Source: Minwuia sp.
Lineage (GTDB): Bacteria; Pseudomonadota; Alphaproteobacteria; Minwuiales; Minwuiaceae
Length of the DNA stretch: 64,000 nucleotides
Assembly (NCBI GenBank): GCA_029210175.1
Contig: JARGPL010000027.1
Location: 186,001-250,000, forward strand
Reading direction: 5' to 3'
Numbering within the stretch: position 1 is the stretch's first letter; each line of letters opens with the position of its first letter. Shown piece by piece: positions 27,884-37,792 of this stretch. The translations under genes were made by a program, and so were the position numbers. The notes below the pieces were generated by a model that made no database searches, was not told the origin of the DNA, and worked only from the letters and a program-made list of their open reading frames with translations.

Positions 27884-28900
27884 TCAGTCCGACAGATGGT
27901 TTCCTTCCGGCTCCCCCAGGGCCAGATGATGCAGGGCACCGCCGACCACTTCGCCATCCACGGCAACCGCCTGACGGTCGGGGAATGCCCCCGCGATCAG
28001 GTCGAAGGCACGCTTGTCCTGCGGATCATCGAACTTCGGCACGATCACCGCACCGTTCGCCAGATAGAACCCGGCATAGGTCAGCGACGCGGGGCGTATG
28101 GCATCCGGCACCGGCAGTTCCACCACCTCGAAAGGCCGGTCGAACGGGTCGGTCGCGTGGCGCAACCGCTCCACATTGTCCTGCATGGCACGGAAATCCG
28201 GGTGTTCCGGATCATCGGGTGAATGCAGTGCGATACGGCCCGGGGCAAGGAACCGGCAGAACCGGCCCACGTGCCCGCCGCCGCCCACCAGCCCGCTGAT
28301 GCCTTCGCCCAGCCAGACAACCCGGACGATGCCCAGGAAGTTCATCAGGATCTCTTCCACATCCCGCTTGCCGACCAGGGGATTGCGGTTGGGGCTCATC
28401 AAGGTCTGCTCGCTGACCAGTGCGGTGCCCAGCCCATCGGTCTGCACCGCACCGCCTTCCAGCACGATCGGGCCGCGGTAATAGGGCACCTGCATCAGGC
28501 GCACCAGTTCCTCGGCGAAGCCATGGTCTTCCTCATGCACGATGTGGCGACCGCCCCAGCCGTTGAACTTCCATGCCACGCCCTTGGTGCGCCCCTGTTC
28601 ATTGGTCAGGAAAGTGGGGGCCAGATCGCGGATCCAGCCATGCGCCACGTCATGTTCCAGCAGATCGACGGCCGGGCCGAGAGTCAGGGCGGTTTCCTTC
28701 AGATCCGGGGCCGGCACGATCATCCGCACCGGTTCGAACTTCGCGATGGCCCGGGCGATGTGGGCGAAGGCAACGCGGCTTTCCAGCAACCCCGCCGGCA
28801 TCTCCGTCGGGTCCGTGGGCCAGGCCATCCAGGTACAGCGATGCGCAGCCCAGTCAGGGACCGGAAAGAAACCTTCGAAGGAGGGGTTCGCTTCATCCAT
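27884..28900 (-). CDS. Agmatine deiminase-like protein lacking the catalytic cysteine
   Basis: A 338-residue protein of the pentein/agmatine deiminase (PPADK) family. Framework motifs remain: WAAHRCTWMAWP, HGWIRDLAPTFLTNEQG, GPIVLEGGAVQTDGLGTALVSEQTLM. The two catalytic regions are altered: the family's DGHVDN reads GGHVGR, and the terminal GGGNIHC reads VGGALHH, putting His325 in place of the nucleophilic Cys. A deiminase reaction by the usual thiol chemistry is therefore unlikely. It lies within an operon between nucleoside-type permeases and an SDR. Confidence 0.82.
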   Translation of the reverse strand: MDEANPSFEGFFPVPDWAAHRCTWMAWPTDPTEMPAGLLESRVAFAHIARAIAKFEPVRMIVPAPDLKETALTLGPAVDLLEHDVAHGWIRDLAPTFLTNEQGRTKGVAWKFNGWGGRHIVHEEDHGFAEELVRLMQVPYYRGPIVLEGGAVQTDGLGTALVSEQTLMSPNRNPLVGKRDVEEILMNFLGIVRVVWLGEGISGLVGGGGHVGRFCRFLAPGRIALHSPDDPEHPDFRAMQDNVERLRHATDPFDRPFEVVELPVPDAIRPASLTYAGFYLANGAVIVPKFDDPQDKRAFDLIAGAFPDRQAVAVDGEVVGGALHHLALGEPEGNHLSD

Positions 28901-28983
28901 GGCAGGAGCCTATTGCATTCCGGTTGACGATGGAATCGACACCTGCCCTCACCCTGCGCCTGATCCCGTCCTTGGGCATGGCA

Positions 28984-29904
28984 TCATCCCTGCGCATGAA
29001 ATGTGCGCCCCAGACTGCCCGGCGCGCGCAGGATCTGGCGGGTGGGATTGGCGGAAATGGCGACCAGCACCGCGATGGTGACAAGGTAGGGCAGCATCGA
29101 CAGGTACTGGGACGGGATCGCGACGCCGAGGCCCTGCACATGCAGTTGCAGGATCGTGACACCGCCGAACAGGTACGCCCCCATCAGCGCCCGGCCCGGA
29201 CGCCAGCCGGCAAACACCACGATGGCCAGTGCGATCCAGCCCCGGCCAGCCGTCATCTCTTCCGACCAGAGTGGCGTGCGGGCGATCGACAGATAGGCGC
29301 CCCCCAGCCCCGCCAGCGCCCCGCCCCAGGCCAGCGCCAGCATGCGGATCAGCACGACCGGATGGCCGATGGCAAGGGCGGCATCATGGTTTTCCCCCAC
29401 CGCCTTCAGGATCAGCCCGGCACGGGTCCGGGTCAGGAACCAGCCAGTGAGAAGCAGCAGGATGATCGAGAGGTAGAACATGGGTTCGTGGTTGAACAGC
29501 AGGGGTCCGAGGAACGGGATGTCTGACAGCAACGGCACCTCGATCCGTGCCAGCGCCGGGACAGAGAACCCCGAATAGCCGCTGCCCAGCAGCGCCGAAA
29601 GGCCCAGGCCAAAGATCGTCAGCGCCAGCCCGGACGCCACCTGATTGGCCAGCAGAACCTGCGTCATCAGGCCGAACAGCAGCGCCATGGCCGCCCCGGC
29701 AGCGGCGGCGACCGCGATACCGGCGAAGTGGGAGCCGCTCTCCGCGGTGATGATGAAGCCCGCGACCGCGCCCATCACCATCATGCCCTCGACACCCAGA
29801 TTGAGGACCCCTGCACGTTCCACCACCAGTTCCCCGGTGGCCGCGAACAGCAGCGGCGTGGCAGCCAGCATCATGCCGACGACGATATTGATGAACAGTT
29901 CCAT
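28984..29904 (-). CDS. ABC transporter permease, nucleoside/BMP type (second)
   Basis: A 306-residue permease of the BPD_transp_2 family (YufQ/NupQ-like): MELFINIVVGMMLAATPLLFAATGELVVERAGVLNLGVEGMM is the family N-terminus, with about eight membrane helices and GENHDAALAIGHPV in the coupling loop. Start 29904 overlaps the preceding permease stop (ATGA). Together with the ATPase and first permease it forms a purine-nucleoside-type importer; no binding-protein gene is seen nearby. Confidence 0.9.
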   Translation of the reverse strand: MELFINIVVGMMLAATPLLFAATGELVVERAGVLNLGVEGMMVMGAVAGFIITAESGSHFAGIAVAAAAGAAMALLFGLMTQVLLANQVASGLALTIFGLGLSALLGSGYSGFSVPALARIEVPLLSDIPFLGPLLFNHEPMFYLSIILLLLTGWFLTRTRAGLILKAVGENHDAALAIGHPVVLIRMLALAWGGALAGLGGAYLSIARTPLWSEEMTAGRGWIALAIVVFAGWRPGRALMGAYLFGGVTILQLHVQGLGVAIPSQYLSMLPYLVTIAVLVAISANPTRQILRAPGSLGRTFHAQG

Positions 29905-30977
29905 CAGGCGACCCTCCGCAATCCGGGCCGCAGGCGGATGCGATAGGTGGACAGCACGTCCATGCCCAGCAGGAAGAACAGCAGCAGCCCCTGGAACACC
30001 GCCGTGATGGCGTTCGGCAGCTGCATGGAGATCTCCGCCGCCTCGCCACCCAGATAGGTCACCGCCATGACAAACCCCGCGATGACGATTCCCAGCGGGT
30101 TCAGTCGCCCGAGGAAGGCAACAATGATGGCCGAAAAGCCATAACCGACCGGCAGGCCGGGGACCAGTTGTCCGACCGGTCCCGTCGCCTCGAACAGTCC
30201 GGCAAGTCCGGCCAGACCGCCGGAAACCAGCAGGCAGAACCAGATCACCCGCGACTCCGTGAAGCCTGCAAACCGCGCGGCACGGGGTGCTTCCCCCAGC
30301 AGTCTGATCTGGAACCCGACCACATGACGCCCCAGCAACAGCCAGGCCGCCAGCGCGGCAACCAGCGCGGCAATGAAACCGATGTGCGCCCGCGTGCCCT
30401 CCATCAGCAGGGGCATGGTGGCCGACCCTTCGAACAGGCGGCTTTCGGGGAAATTGAATCCGTCCGGGTCTCGCAAGGGGCCCGTTACCATCGCCGACAG
30501 CAACAGCGTCGCGACATAGACCAGCATCAGGCTGACGAGGATCTCGTTGGCCCCGAAGCGCGTGCGCAGGAATGCGGGGATCGCGGCCCAGGCCATGCCA
30601 GCCGCCGTTCCCACGACCCACATCAGCGGCATCAGCAACAGGCTGTCCGTGCCATGGAACGCAAGGGCCGTCGCCCCGCCCGCCAGCGCGCCGATGGTGA
30701 ACTGGCCCTCCGCGCCGATGTTCCAGATGCCCGCGCGAAAGCCAAGCGACAGGCCGATGGCGATCAGGATCAGCGGTGTCGCCTTCACGATCAGTTCCGA
30801 CAGGTTGTAGAGGTCGGAAAAGGGCGAGAGGAAGATCACCGCAACGGTCTGCACCGGGTCCTTGCCCAGAATGGCGAACAGCACCATGCCGACGAGAATG
30901 GTCAGGACCAGCGCCAGAACCGGCGTCAGCCACAGCATGACCCTTGACGTTTCCGGCCGTCGCTCCAGCCGGATCAT
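29904..30977 (-). CDS. ABC transporter permease, nucleoside/BMP type (first)
   Basis: A 357-residue inner-membrane permease (YufP/NupP-like). It contains ATPLILIAIGLSLGFRAGIWNIGAEGQFTIGALAGG, the signature region of this family, plus about ten hydrophobic segments and GEAPRAARFAGF in the coupling loop. Its ATG overlaps the ATPase stop by 4 bp and its stop overlaps the next permease, so translation is coupled throughout. Confidence 0.9.
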   Translation of the reverse strand: MIRLERRPETSRVMLWLTPVLALVLTILVGMVLFAILGKDPVQTVAVIFLSPFSDLYNLSELIVKATPLILIAIGLSLGFRAGIWNIGAEGQFTIGALAGGATALAFHGTDSLLLMPLMWVVGTAAGMAWAAIPAFLRTRFGANEILVSLMLVYVATLLLSAMVTGPLRDPDGFNFPESRLFEGSATMPLLMEGTRAHIGFIAALVAALAAWLLLGRHVVGFQIRLLGEAPRAARFAGFTESRVIWFCLLVSGGLAGLAGLFEATGPVGQLVPGLPVGYGFSAIIVAFLGRLNPLGIVIAGFVMAVTYLGGEAAEISMQLPNAITAVFQGLLLFFLLGMDVLSTYRIRLRPGLRRVA

Positions 30978-32515
30978 GCGGCGTCTTCCCTGTCGCCGTC
31001 CTTGGCGCTGTCGCCGGTCGGTCCACCCATCAGCAGGCCGATTTCCGCCACTGTCACATCGGCGCTGGTGCGCACATCCGACAGGTGGCCATTGGCCAGC
31101 ACTGCAAAGCGGTCGCAGATTGACAACAGCTCGTCCAGGTCCTGCGAGATGATCAGGATGGCAGCACCGGCGCGGGCCAGCTGGTCCAGCGCCGTGTGGA
31201 TCTCAGCCGCCGATTTCGCGTCCACCCCCCATGTGGGTTGCGCCGCGATCAGCACGGTCGGTCCCTGCAGCACTTCCCGCCCGATGACGAATTTCTGCAG
31301 GTTGCCGCCGGACAGGCTGCCTGCATGGCGTGTCACGGCAGTGGTGGCAACATTGAACGCCAGCACGATTTCGCGCGCGAAGCGGGTTGCCGCGCCGAAA
31401 TCCAGCAAGCCGCGCCGCGCGAGATTCCGTCGGCCACGGGCGGAGATCAGCGTGTTCTCGGTCAGGCTCATGGCAGCGGCTGCGCCATGGCCCAGCCTTT
31501 CCTCCGGCACGAACGACATCCCCATGTCGCGTCTGCGGGTGGGGCCAAGCCTGCCCACAGGCGCGCCATCCATGCTGATGGTGTCCGATTCCGCGCAGCG
31601 CCGCTCCCCGATCAGGGCCGCCATGAGTTCGTCCTGGCCATTGCCTGCAACCCCGGCTATACCGACGATCTCGCCGCTGCGGACCTGAAGCGACACGTTC
31701 TTCAGACTGACCCCGAACTCGGTCTCGGCGGGCAGGTCGAGGCTGTCGATCGACAGCCGGACCGCGCCGGGTTCCTGTATCTTGCGGATATGATGTCGCA
31801 CGGCATTGCCGATCATCATCCGGGCCAGGGATTCCGGGGTTTCCTGACCCGGATCACAGGTAGCAACGACCTTGCCGCGCCGAAGCACTGTCGCGGCACT
31901 GCAGAGGTTCCGGATCTCGCGCAGCTTGTGGGAGATATAGAGGATCGAGCGGCCTTCATCCCTAAGCTTGCGCAGAACTGTGAACAGCCGCCCCACCTCC
32001 CCCGGCGTCAGCACCGAAGTCGGTTCATCCATGATGATCAGGCGCGGGGACTGCAGCAGGCAGCGCACGATCTCCACCCGCTGGCGTTCCCCGACAGAGA
32101 GCTGATCCACCCGCGCGAACGGGTCCAGCACCAGACCGTAGGACGCGGAGACATCGCGAATCCGATCGGTCAGGTCGGAATCGACCAGGTCGGCAGGCAA
32201 GGCAACGGCGATGTTTTCCGCCACCGTCATCGCATCGAACAGGGAGAAATGCTGGAACACCATGCCGACACCGGCCAGCCGCGCCGCCGCCGGGTTCGCC
32301 GGGGCGAAGGGCTTTCCATCCAGCATCATCTGGCCGCTGTCGGGGCGAAGCGAGCCATAGATCGTCTTCACCAGCGTCGACTTGCCCGCACCATTTTCGC
32401 CCAGCAGGGCATGAATGCTGCCTTGCTGCACGGTGAGGCTGATCTGGTCATTCGCCACAATTCCGGGAAAGGATCGGGTCAGGCGGTCCAGTTGAAGAAG
32501 CGGCGTTTCGGTCAT
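30974..32515 (-). CDS. Duplicated ABC ATPase of nucleoside/sugar type
   Basis: A 513-residue tandem ATPase like YufO/RbsA. The first half has Walker A GENGAGKST, signature LSVGERQRVEI and Walker B LIIMDEPTSVL. The second half has a degenerate Walker A (GVAGNGQDE), signature LSGGNLQK and a degenerate Walker B (VLIAAQPTWGVD), normal for this class. ATG 32515 (MTETPLLQLDRLTRSFPG) is preceded by TGAGGGC. First gene of the six-gene minus-strand operon, divergent from the esterase. Confidence 0.92.
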   Translation of the reverse strand: MTETPLLQLDRLTRSFPGIVANDQISLTVQQGSIHALLGENGAGKSTLVKTIYGSLRPDSGQMMLDGKPFAPANPAAARLAGVGMVFQHFSLFDAMTVAENIAVALPADLVDSDLTDRIRDVSASYGLVLDPFARVDQLSVGERQRVEIVRCLLQSPRLIIMDEPTSVLTPGEVGRLFTVLRKLRDEGRSILYISHKLREIRNLCSAATVLRRGKVVATCDPGQETPESLARMMIGNAVRHHIRKIQEPGAVRLSIDSLDLPAETEFGVSLKNVSLQVRSGEIVGIAGVAGNGQDELMAALIGERRCAESDTISMDGAPVGRLGPTRRRDMGMSFVPEERLGHGAAAAMSLTENTLISARGRRNLARRGLLDFGAATRFAREIVLAFNVATTAVTRHAGSLSGGNLQKFVIGREVLQGPTVLIAAQPTWGVDAKSAAEIHTALDQLARAGAAILIISQDLDELLSICDRFAVLANGHLSDVRTSADVTVAEIGLLMGGPTGDSAKDGDREDAA

Positions 32516-32629
32516 GCCCTCAGCATTACACACTGAATATTGCCGACGCCATACTGGCCGAAGCATCAATGCAGCGGCTAGGGTGGCGACACCAATGCCG
32601 GGGCGGTGCAACAGGGGGAGAAACGCGCC

Positions 32630-33673
32630 ATGACCGAGACAGCCAGCAGCGACACGCCAGACTTTGAATTGCAGCACTGCCTGATGGCGGAGGCGGATGT
32701 GCTGCCCCTTCTGGCAGGCCGCCAGCAGCGCAGCGCCGGGCGCGTCATGGACCCGAAAGCCCAGGTCGTGGCCGAGTTTTCGCGCTCGGTGCGGGTGCCC
32801 GGCTATTTTCCGCCCCTGCCGGAATTGCGCCAGCAGATCCGCACCCTGGTGCAGTTGCTGGATGAACCGGCCCCGGATCTGAAGCGAATCGAGGACATCA
32901 CCGTGCCCGGCGCGGATGGTCCCCTGCCCGCGCGGATCTATGCCGACAGCGACGCGCAGTCGCTGCCCGTCGTCACCTTCTTCCACGGCGGCGGCTGGGT
33001 GCAGGGTGACCTGGAATCCCATCATGGTCTCTGCGCTCATTTCGCCAAGTGGTCAGGGGCGATGGTTGTCGCGATCGACTATCGCCTGGCACCGGAGACC
33101 AGGTTCCCCGGCGGCGTGCATGACTGTCTCGCCGCCTATGGCTGGCTGCGCGCCCATGCAGCGGAGATCGGGGGGGATCCGGCACGGGTCGCTGTCGGTG
33201 GCGACTCCGCCGGTGGCAACCTGTCCATTGTCGTGGCACAGCAAGCGGCGGCAGCAGGTCTGCCAGTGCCGGATTTCCAGTGGCTGATCTATCCGGCGAC
33301 CGATTTCGGCATGACAGCCCCGTCCCATGACGAGTTCGAGGATGGTGCGATCATCCCGCGCGATCGGGTGATCTGGTACCGCGACCAGTATCTGGTATCC
33401 ATCAATGATGCGACGGACCTGAAAGCGTCCCCCCTGCTGGCGGCGGACCTGGAAGGGCAGCCACCAGCCCTGGTGCAGACCGCCGGTTTCGACCCCTTGC
33501 GCGATGAGGGGCTGGCCTACGCCAACCGGCTGCGCGATGCGGGCGTGCATACGATCCACCATGAGTATCCGGGCCAGATTCACGGCTTCATGATGCTGAC
33601 CAAGGCCATCCCGGAAGGGCTGGTCGCCATCCGGGAAGCCGCCGACTACGCGCGTCGCCATTGGAGCCTTTGA
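32630..33673 (+). CDS. Alpha/beta hydrolase, HSL (hormone-sensitive lipase) family
   Basis: A 347-residue cytoplasmic esterase/lipase. It has the oxyanion HGGGWVQGD, the nucleophile elbow GGDSAGGN (GDSAG signature of family IV), Asp in AGFDPLRDEG and His in PGQIHGFM. An N-terminal cap of about 90 residues precedes the core. ATG 32630 follows GGGGGAGAAACG. It is divergent from the nucleoside importer, with 114 bp between them. Substrate unknown; short-chain esters are typical for the family. Confidence 0.9.
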   Translation: MTETASSDTPDFELQHCLMAEADVLPLLAGRQQRSAGRVMDPKAQVVAEFSRSVRVPGYFPPLPELRQQIRTLVQLLDEPAPDLKRIEDITVPGADGPLPARIYADSDAQSLPVVTFFHGGGWVQGDLESHHGLCAHFAKWSGAMVVAIDYRLAPETRFPGGVHDCLAAYGWLRAHAAEIGGDPARVAVGGDSAGGNLSIVVAQQAAAAGLPVPDFQWLIYPATDFGMTAPSHDEFEDGAIIPRDRVIWYRDQYLVSINDATDLKASPLLAADLEGQPPALVQTAGFDPLRDEGLAYANRLRDAGVHTIHHEYPGQIHGFMMLTKAIPEGLVAIREAADYARRHWSL

Positions 33674-33825
33674 GGCAACAGCACGGTATATTGGAACGAC
33701 CGGTCACCTTTTTGCCCTTCAATAAGCTCCCCGCAGGCTGCATGATGCTGTTGGGGGATATCTGAATGCGTTGTGTTGCAGCCTGGTCGGGGGCCGCGGC
33801 GCATGACCGTCTGGGTGTGTAAGCG

Positions 33826-36558
33826 ATGGCCGATACAGAGATTGTCCTCCTTCCCGAAGAGGATGGCCGCGTCGGCAAGGTTGCCGTCACTGGCGAGGGC
33901 GGGTCCGTCCTTCTGGAACGCGCGTTCGACGTCACATCCGTAGGCAGCGGCGCAGCCCCCCTGGCACCACAGGTCCAGCCGGTCGCGTCGATTGCGGACC
34001 GCTTTGCCGCACTGCTGGCCTTTCAGCAGCAAACCGGCTTCGGTGATCCTGGCGATCTGCGCCAGATGTTTCAGCTTGCACCGGCCCCGGCGACCGATGA
34101 TCGGGGGGGAGACCCATCCCTGCTGGATGACCTCGCCGCCGCGCAGGACGAAGAGGAAGCCGAGCCGGAAGCAGAATCGGAAGGCGACAGTGAACGCCCC
34201 GCCTCGCCACCACCGCCACGTCCCGCTGCCGACGATGATGCGGATGACGATTCTGATCCGGATGACGCGCTGCTGGCGCTGCTCGATCTCGAAAAGGGCC
34301 GCGACGATGGTTCGCGCCTGCCACCACGCCCCCGCAAGTTTCTGAATGACGTCGAGGAAGAGCCCTTTCCGGTCGACAATGACGATGAGAGCATCAGCGG
34401 CGGCAACGGCGGCGAAACCCTGGATGGCGGTATCGGCAACGACACGCTTGCCGCAGGTGATGGCGCGGACACGCTGATCGGCGGGCCGGGCAAGGATCTG
34501 CTGCAGGGGGGGAATGGTGATGACCTTCTGATCGGTGGACCGGGCGCGGACGTCATCGAAGGCGGGCCGGGCACGGATACGGTCGATTATGGTGCGTCAG
34601 GTACAGCCGTCTCCGTCGACCTGAGCACGGGAACAGGTACGGGCGGCGATGCGTCTGGCGACACCTTTCAGGGTATCGAGAACGCCATTGGCAGCGATTT
34701 CGACGATTCGCTGACCGGCAATGCAGGCACCAACAGGCTTGAGGGCCGCAAGGGCAGCGACCGGCTGAACGGCAATGGTGGCGATGATGTCCTCGAGGGC
34801 GGCGAAGGCGGCGACCAGCTCGATGGCGGCACAGGCACCGACAGCGCCAGCTTCGCTGGCTCCACCACCGGCGTCAGTATCGATCTGGCGGCCGGAACCG
34901 CCGCTGGCGGTGATGCCCAGGGCGATACATTCACGTCGATCGAGAACCTGCTCGGGTCCGATTTCAGTGACACGCTCGGCGGTGATGACGGCAACAACCG
35001 GCTTGAAGGCCGGGACGGTGATGACATCATCGACGGCGACAGCGGTGGTGGAGATGACACGCTGGATGGTGGCGATGGCACCGACACATTGCGCTTCGAT
35101 GCGGCGACCCAGACCGTGCGTGTCGACCTGGCAGGGGCGCGCGCCAATGGTACGGAGATCGGCAGCAACGACGTCAGCAACATAGAGAACGTGCTCGGCG
35201 GTTCCGGTGGCGACGAAATTCTGGGCAACGACGGCGTGAACGAACTCTCCGGGCGCGGCGGCGACGACACGTTGCGTGGCGGGCTGGACGCAGATGTACT
35301 GGACGGCGGTACGGGCACTGATACGGCAAGCTTCGACGGTTCCAGCGCAGGCGTGACCGTCGACCTTGGCGCAGGCACTGGCGCAGGCGGTGATGCCCAG
35401 GGCGACACCTTCACGGCGATCGAGAACCTGCTTGGCTCGGCAGAGAACGACTCCCTCACCGGTGATGGATCTGCGAATACGCTGCAGGGCGCGGACGGCA
35501 ACGACACCCTCACAGGTGCCTCAGGTGCGGATCTGCTCAGCGGCGGCAACGGCACCGACAGCCTGCTGGGTGGCAGCAATGACGACACCTTGCAGGGTGG
35601 CGACGGCGCGGACGAACTGTTTGGCGGCAACAGCGCCGATTCACTGCAGGGTGGTGCGGGTGCCGATCAGCTTTCCGGCGACAACGGCAACGACACGCTG
35701 CAGGGCGGTGCCGATGCTGATGATCTGAGCGGCGGCAACGGTACTGATACAGCATCATTCAGTGAGGCCGGAGCGGGAGTGGCGTTCGCTTTCGCCAACA
35801 CGGACGGGCCCGGCATTGCCGGCGCTTTCAGCAACACTGCAGAGGGCGGTCTGGCGGGCGATGCGAACGGCGATACCTTCTCCAGCATCGAAGCCTTCAT
35901 CGGCACCGGCTTCAACGACACGATCGGGGGTGGGTCGGTTGACATGACCTTCACGCTGGGCGGCGGCGATGACCGCTTTGACACGCCTGCCGGGATCAAC
36001 GTCGCAGACAACCTGTTCGGCGGCGACGGTGACGACCTTGCCTTCACGGGCGATGGCAATGACAGCGTCGAAGGGGGTGCCGGTCAGGACAGCCTGCGTG
36101 GGGAAGCCGGTGACGACACCCTGAAAGGCGATGCAGGCAATGATGATCTGAACGGGGCGGCAGGCAGCGACCGTCTGATCGGGGGGGCCGGTATCGATAC
36201 CCTGTCCGGCGGCAGCAGCGGCGACGTCTTCGTTTTCGAAGCCCTGACCGACGGTACCGGGATCCTGGTCAATGACACGATTGCCAACGTCGGGTCCGCC
36301 GTGAACGACATTCAGGACTTCGCCACCGGTGTCGATACCTTCGAATTCGCCAATGCCGTCTTCGGCACGCCAGGCCTCGCCCTGACGGGCGGCGCCGACT
36401 ATGATGGCACCAACGCGATCGGCGTGGCCGCCGGTGCGACGCTGGTCTTCGACGGGACCCACCTGATCTTCGATCCGGACGTCGCCCAGGCCGGATACGT
36501 GGCCATTGCCGACATGTCCGGGGCGACACCCGTCATCGGCGACATCAATTTCGTCTGA
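33826..36558 (+). CDS. Large RTX (hemolysin-type calcium-binding repeat) protein
   Basis: A 910-residue, very acidic, Gly/Asp-rich protein. Residues 1-80 are unique; 95-170 are low-complexity Glu/Asp/Pro. From about 185 to 800 runs an array of GGxGxD nonapeptides. Interspersed are five modules of about 80 residues of the kind GTDTASFDGSSAGVTVDLGAG ... GDTFTAIENLLGS, which probably form beta-roll segments binding calcium. The C-terminus (DIQDFATGVDTFEF ... IGDINFV) resembles type I secretion signals. No N-terminal signal peptide. Likely secreted or surface-bound. The ribosome-binding site is weak. Confidence 0.88.
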   Translation: MADTEIVLLPEEDGRVGKVAVTGEGGSVLLERAFDVTSVGSGAAPLAPQVQPVASIADRFAALLAFQQQTGFGDPGDLRQMFQLAPAPATDDRGGDPSLLDDLAAAQDEEEAEPEAESEGDSERPASPPPPRPAADDDADDDSDPDDALLALLDLEKGRDDGSRLPPRPRKFLNDVEEEPFPVDNDDESISGGNGGETLDGGIGNDTLAAGDGADTLIGGPGKDLLQGGNGDDLLIGGPGADVIEGGPGTDTVDYGASGTAVSVDLSTGTGTGGDASGDTFQGIENAIGSDFDDSLTGNAGTNRLEGRKGSDRLNGNGGDDVLEGGEGGDQLDGGTGTDSASFAGSTTGVSIDLAAGTAAGGDAQGDTFTSIENLLGSDFSDTLGGDDGNNRLEGRDGDDIIDGDSGGGDDTLDGGDGTDTLRFDAATQTVRVDLAGARANGTEIGSNDVSNIENVLGGSGGDEILGNDGVNELSGRGGDDTLRGGLDADVLDGGTGTDTASFDGSSAGVTVDLGAGTGAGGDAQGDTFTAIENLLGSAENDSLTGDGSANTLQGADGNDTLTGASGADLLSGGNGTDSLLGGSNDDTLQGGDGADELFGGNSADSLQGGAGADQLSGDNGNDTLQGGADADDLSGGNGTDTASFSEAGAGVAFAFANTDGPGIAGAFSNTAEGGLAGDANGDTFSSIEAFIGTGFNDTIGGGSVDMTFTLGGGDDRFDTPAGINVADNLFGGDGDDLAFTGDGNDSVEGGAGQDSLRGEAGDDTLKGDAGNDDLNGAAGSDRLIGGAGIDTLSGGSSGDVFVFEALTDGTGILVNDTIANVGSAVNDIQDFATGVDTFEFANAVFGTPGLALTGGADYDGTNAIGVAAGATLVFDGTHLIFDPDVAQAGYVAIADMSGATPVIGDINFV

Positions 36559-36652
36559 CAGCTTGCTGCGCCCTTGATGGCTCGGGCATTGTGCCTGCCT
36601 TGGTTGATTCCGGCCCGTCCGGGCGCGGAACGACCCCTGGGGGAGGCAAGGC

Positions 36653-37792
36653 ATGAAGGCGCTGACCGTTGGTGGCGCGATGATCGATACCATCGCCCTG
36701 ATCGACAGCGACCGTATCGAGCGCATGGCGTTGAGCAATGCCGACACCGGGTTCCTGCTGCTGGAAGAAGGGCGCAAGACCGAAGCGCGCGACATCTCGG
36801 CCCATTGCGGCGGCGGGGCGGTCAATGCGGCGGTTGCCATGGCCCGGCTCGGCCTGGATACGGCCAGTCTGATCAAGCTGGGTCAGGACAGGCGGGCTGA
36901 ACAGGTTCTGACACGCCTGTCCGACGAAGGGGTCTCGACGCGGTTTGCCCTGCGTGACGGGCGCTTGCCCACCGGCGCATCCGTCATGGTCGCGGCGCAT
37001 GACCGCAATGCCGCGATCTTCACCTTCCGGGGCGCGAATACCCTGCTGGCACCGTCCGACCTGCGCGATGACGCGTTCGCCACGGACCTTGTCTACATCT
37101 CCGGCCTGTCGAACGAATCTGCGGCGTGCTTCGGCGAACTGGTCCGGCGTGCCGCGGCTGCCGGGGCGATGGTCGCGACCAACCCCGGACTGCGACAGCT
37201 CACGGCGCGACAGGATGCGTTCTACGATTGCCTCGACGGGGTCTCCATCCTGTCGATCAACCGTGCCGAGGGCGACGCGCTGGTGCCGTCGCTGATCAGC
37301 GAGTTCGGCGAGGGCGGGACGGCCCTGCCCCTGGACGCGGATCAACCGCCGCTGTCCCTCATCGGGCGCGGTTTCACGTCCGGCGGGTTCCAGATGTCAG
37401 CGCGCGCGTTCTTTCAGGCAATCCTGTCACGCGGCCCGGCCATGGTGCTGGTCACGGCGGGACGGGATGGATCCTACCTCGCCGATGCGGACGGTCTGCG
37501 ACATTGCCCGGTGATGGAGGTGGAGGTCGCAGGCACGGCGGGTGCAGGCGATGCCTTCGGGTCGACCTTCGCTGCCCTGACCTGCCAGGGCATGCCGGTG
37601 GACGATGCCCTGCGCGGCGCGGCAATCAACGCAGCGTCGGTGGTCGCCCATATCGACACGCAGACCGGGCTGCTGGACCATGCGACGCTGACCGACAGGA
37701 TTGCAGCGTCCCGGAAAAGCCTGCCGATCCGGTTCTGGTCCTGGGATGAGGCGGGGCGAGAACAACACGGCGGGGAAGGAGACCACGCATGA
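36653..37792 (+). CDS. PfkB-family sugar kinase
   Basis: A 379-residue ribokinase-fold kinase. The N-terminal motif is [17 protein letters not shown]. The C-terminal motif is [19 protein letters not shown], with anion hole and catalytic Asp. It is longer than ribokinase (about 310) because of a ~45-residue insert near 210-255 ([31 protein letters not shown]). GGGGGAGGCAAGGC precedes the ATG. Its stop overlaps the glycerol kinase start (ATGA). Substrate unassigned; a sugar or polyol feeding triose metabolism would fit the neighbour. Confidence 0.88.
   Translation: MKALTVGGAMIDTIALIDSDRIERMALSNADTGFLLLEEGRKTEARDISAHCGGGAVNAAVAMARLGLDTASLIKLGQDRRAEQVLTRLSDEGVSTRFALRDGRLPTGASVMVAAHDRNAAIFTFRGANTLLAPSDLRDDAFATDLVYISGLSNESAACFGELVRRAAAAGAMVATNPGLRQLTARQDAFYDCLDGVSILSINRAEGDALVPSLISEFGEGGTALPLDADQPPLSLIGRGFTSGGFQMSARAFFQAILSRGPAMVLVTAGRDGSYLADADGLRHCPVMEVEVAGTAGAGDAFGSTFAALTCQGMPVDDALRGAAINAASVVAHIDTQTGLLDHATLTDRIAASRKSLPIRFWSWDEAGREQHGGEGDHA

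Noticed and set aside
34668-35630. Ser/Pro-rich minus-strand frame opposite the RTX repeats
   Set aside because: Direct consequence of Gly/Asp-rich repeats read antisense.
35366-35728. Repetitive direct sequence as a possible CRISPR array
   Set aside because: Periodicity follows the RTX nonapeptide codons, with no constant repeat/spacer structure.
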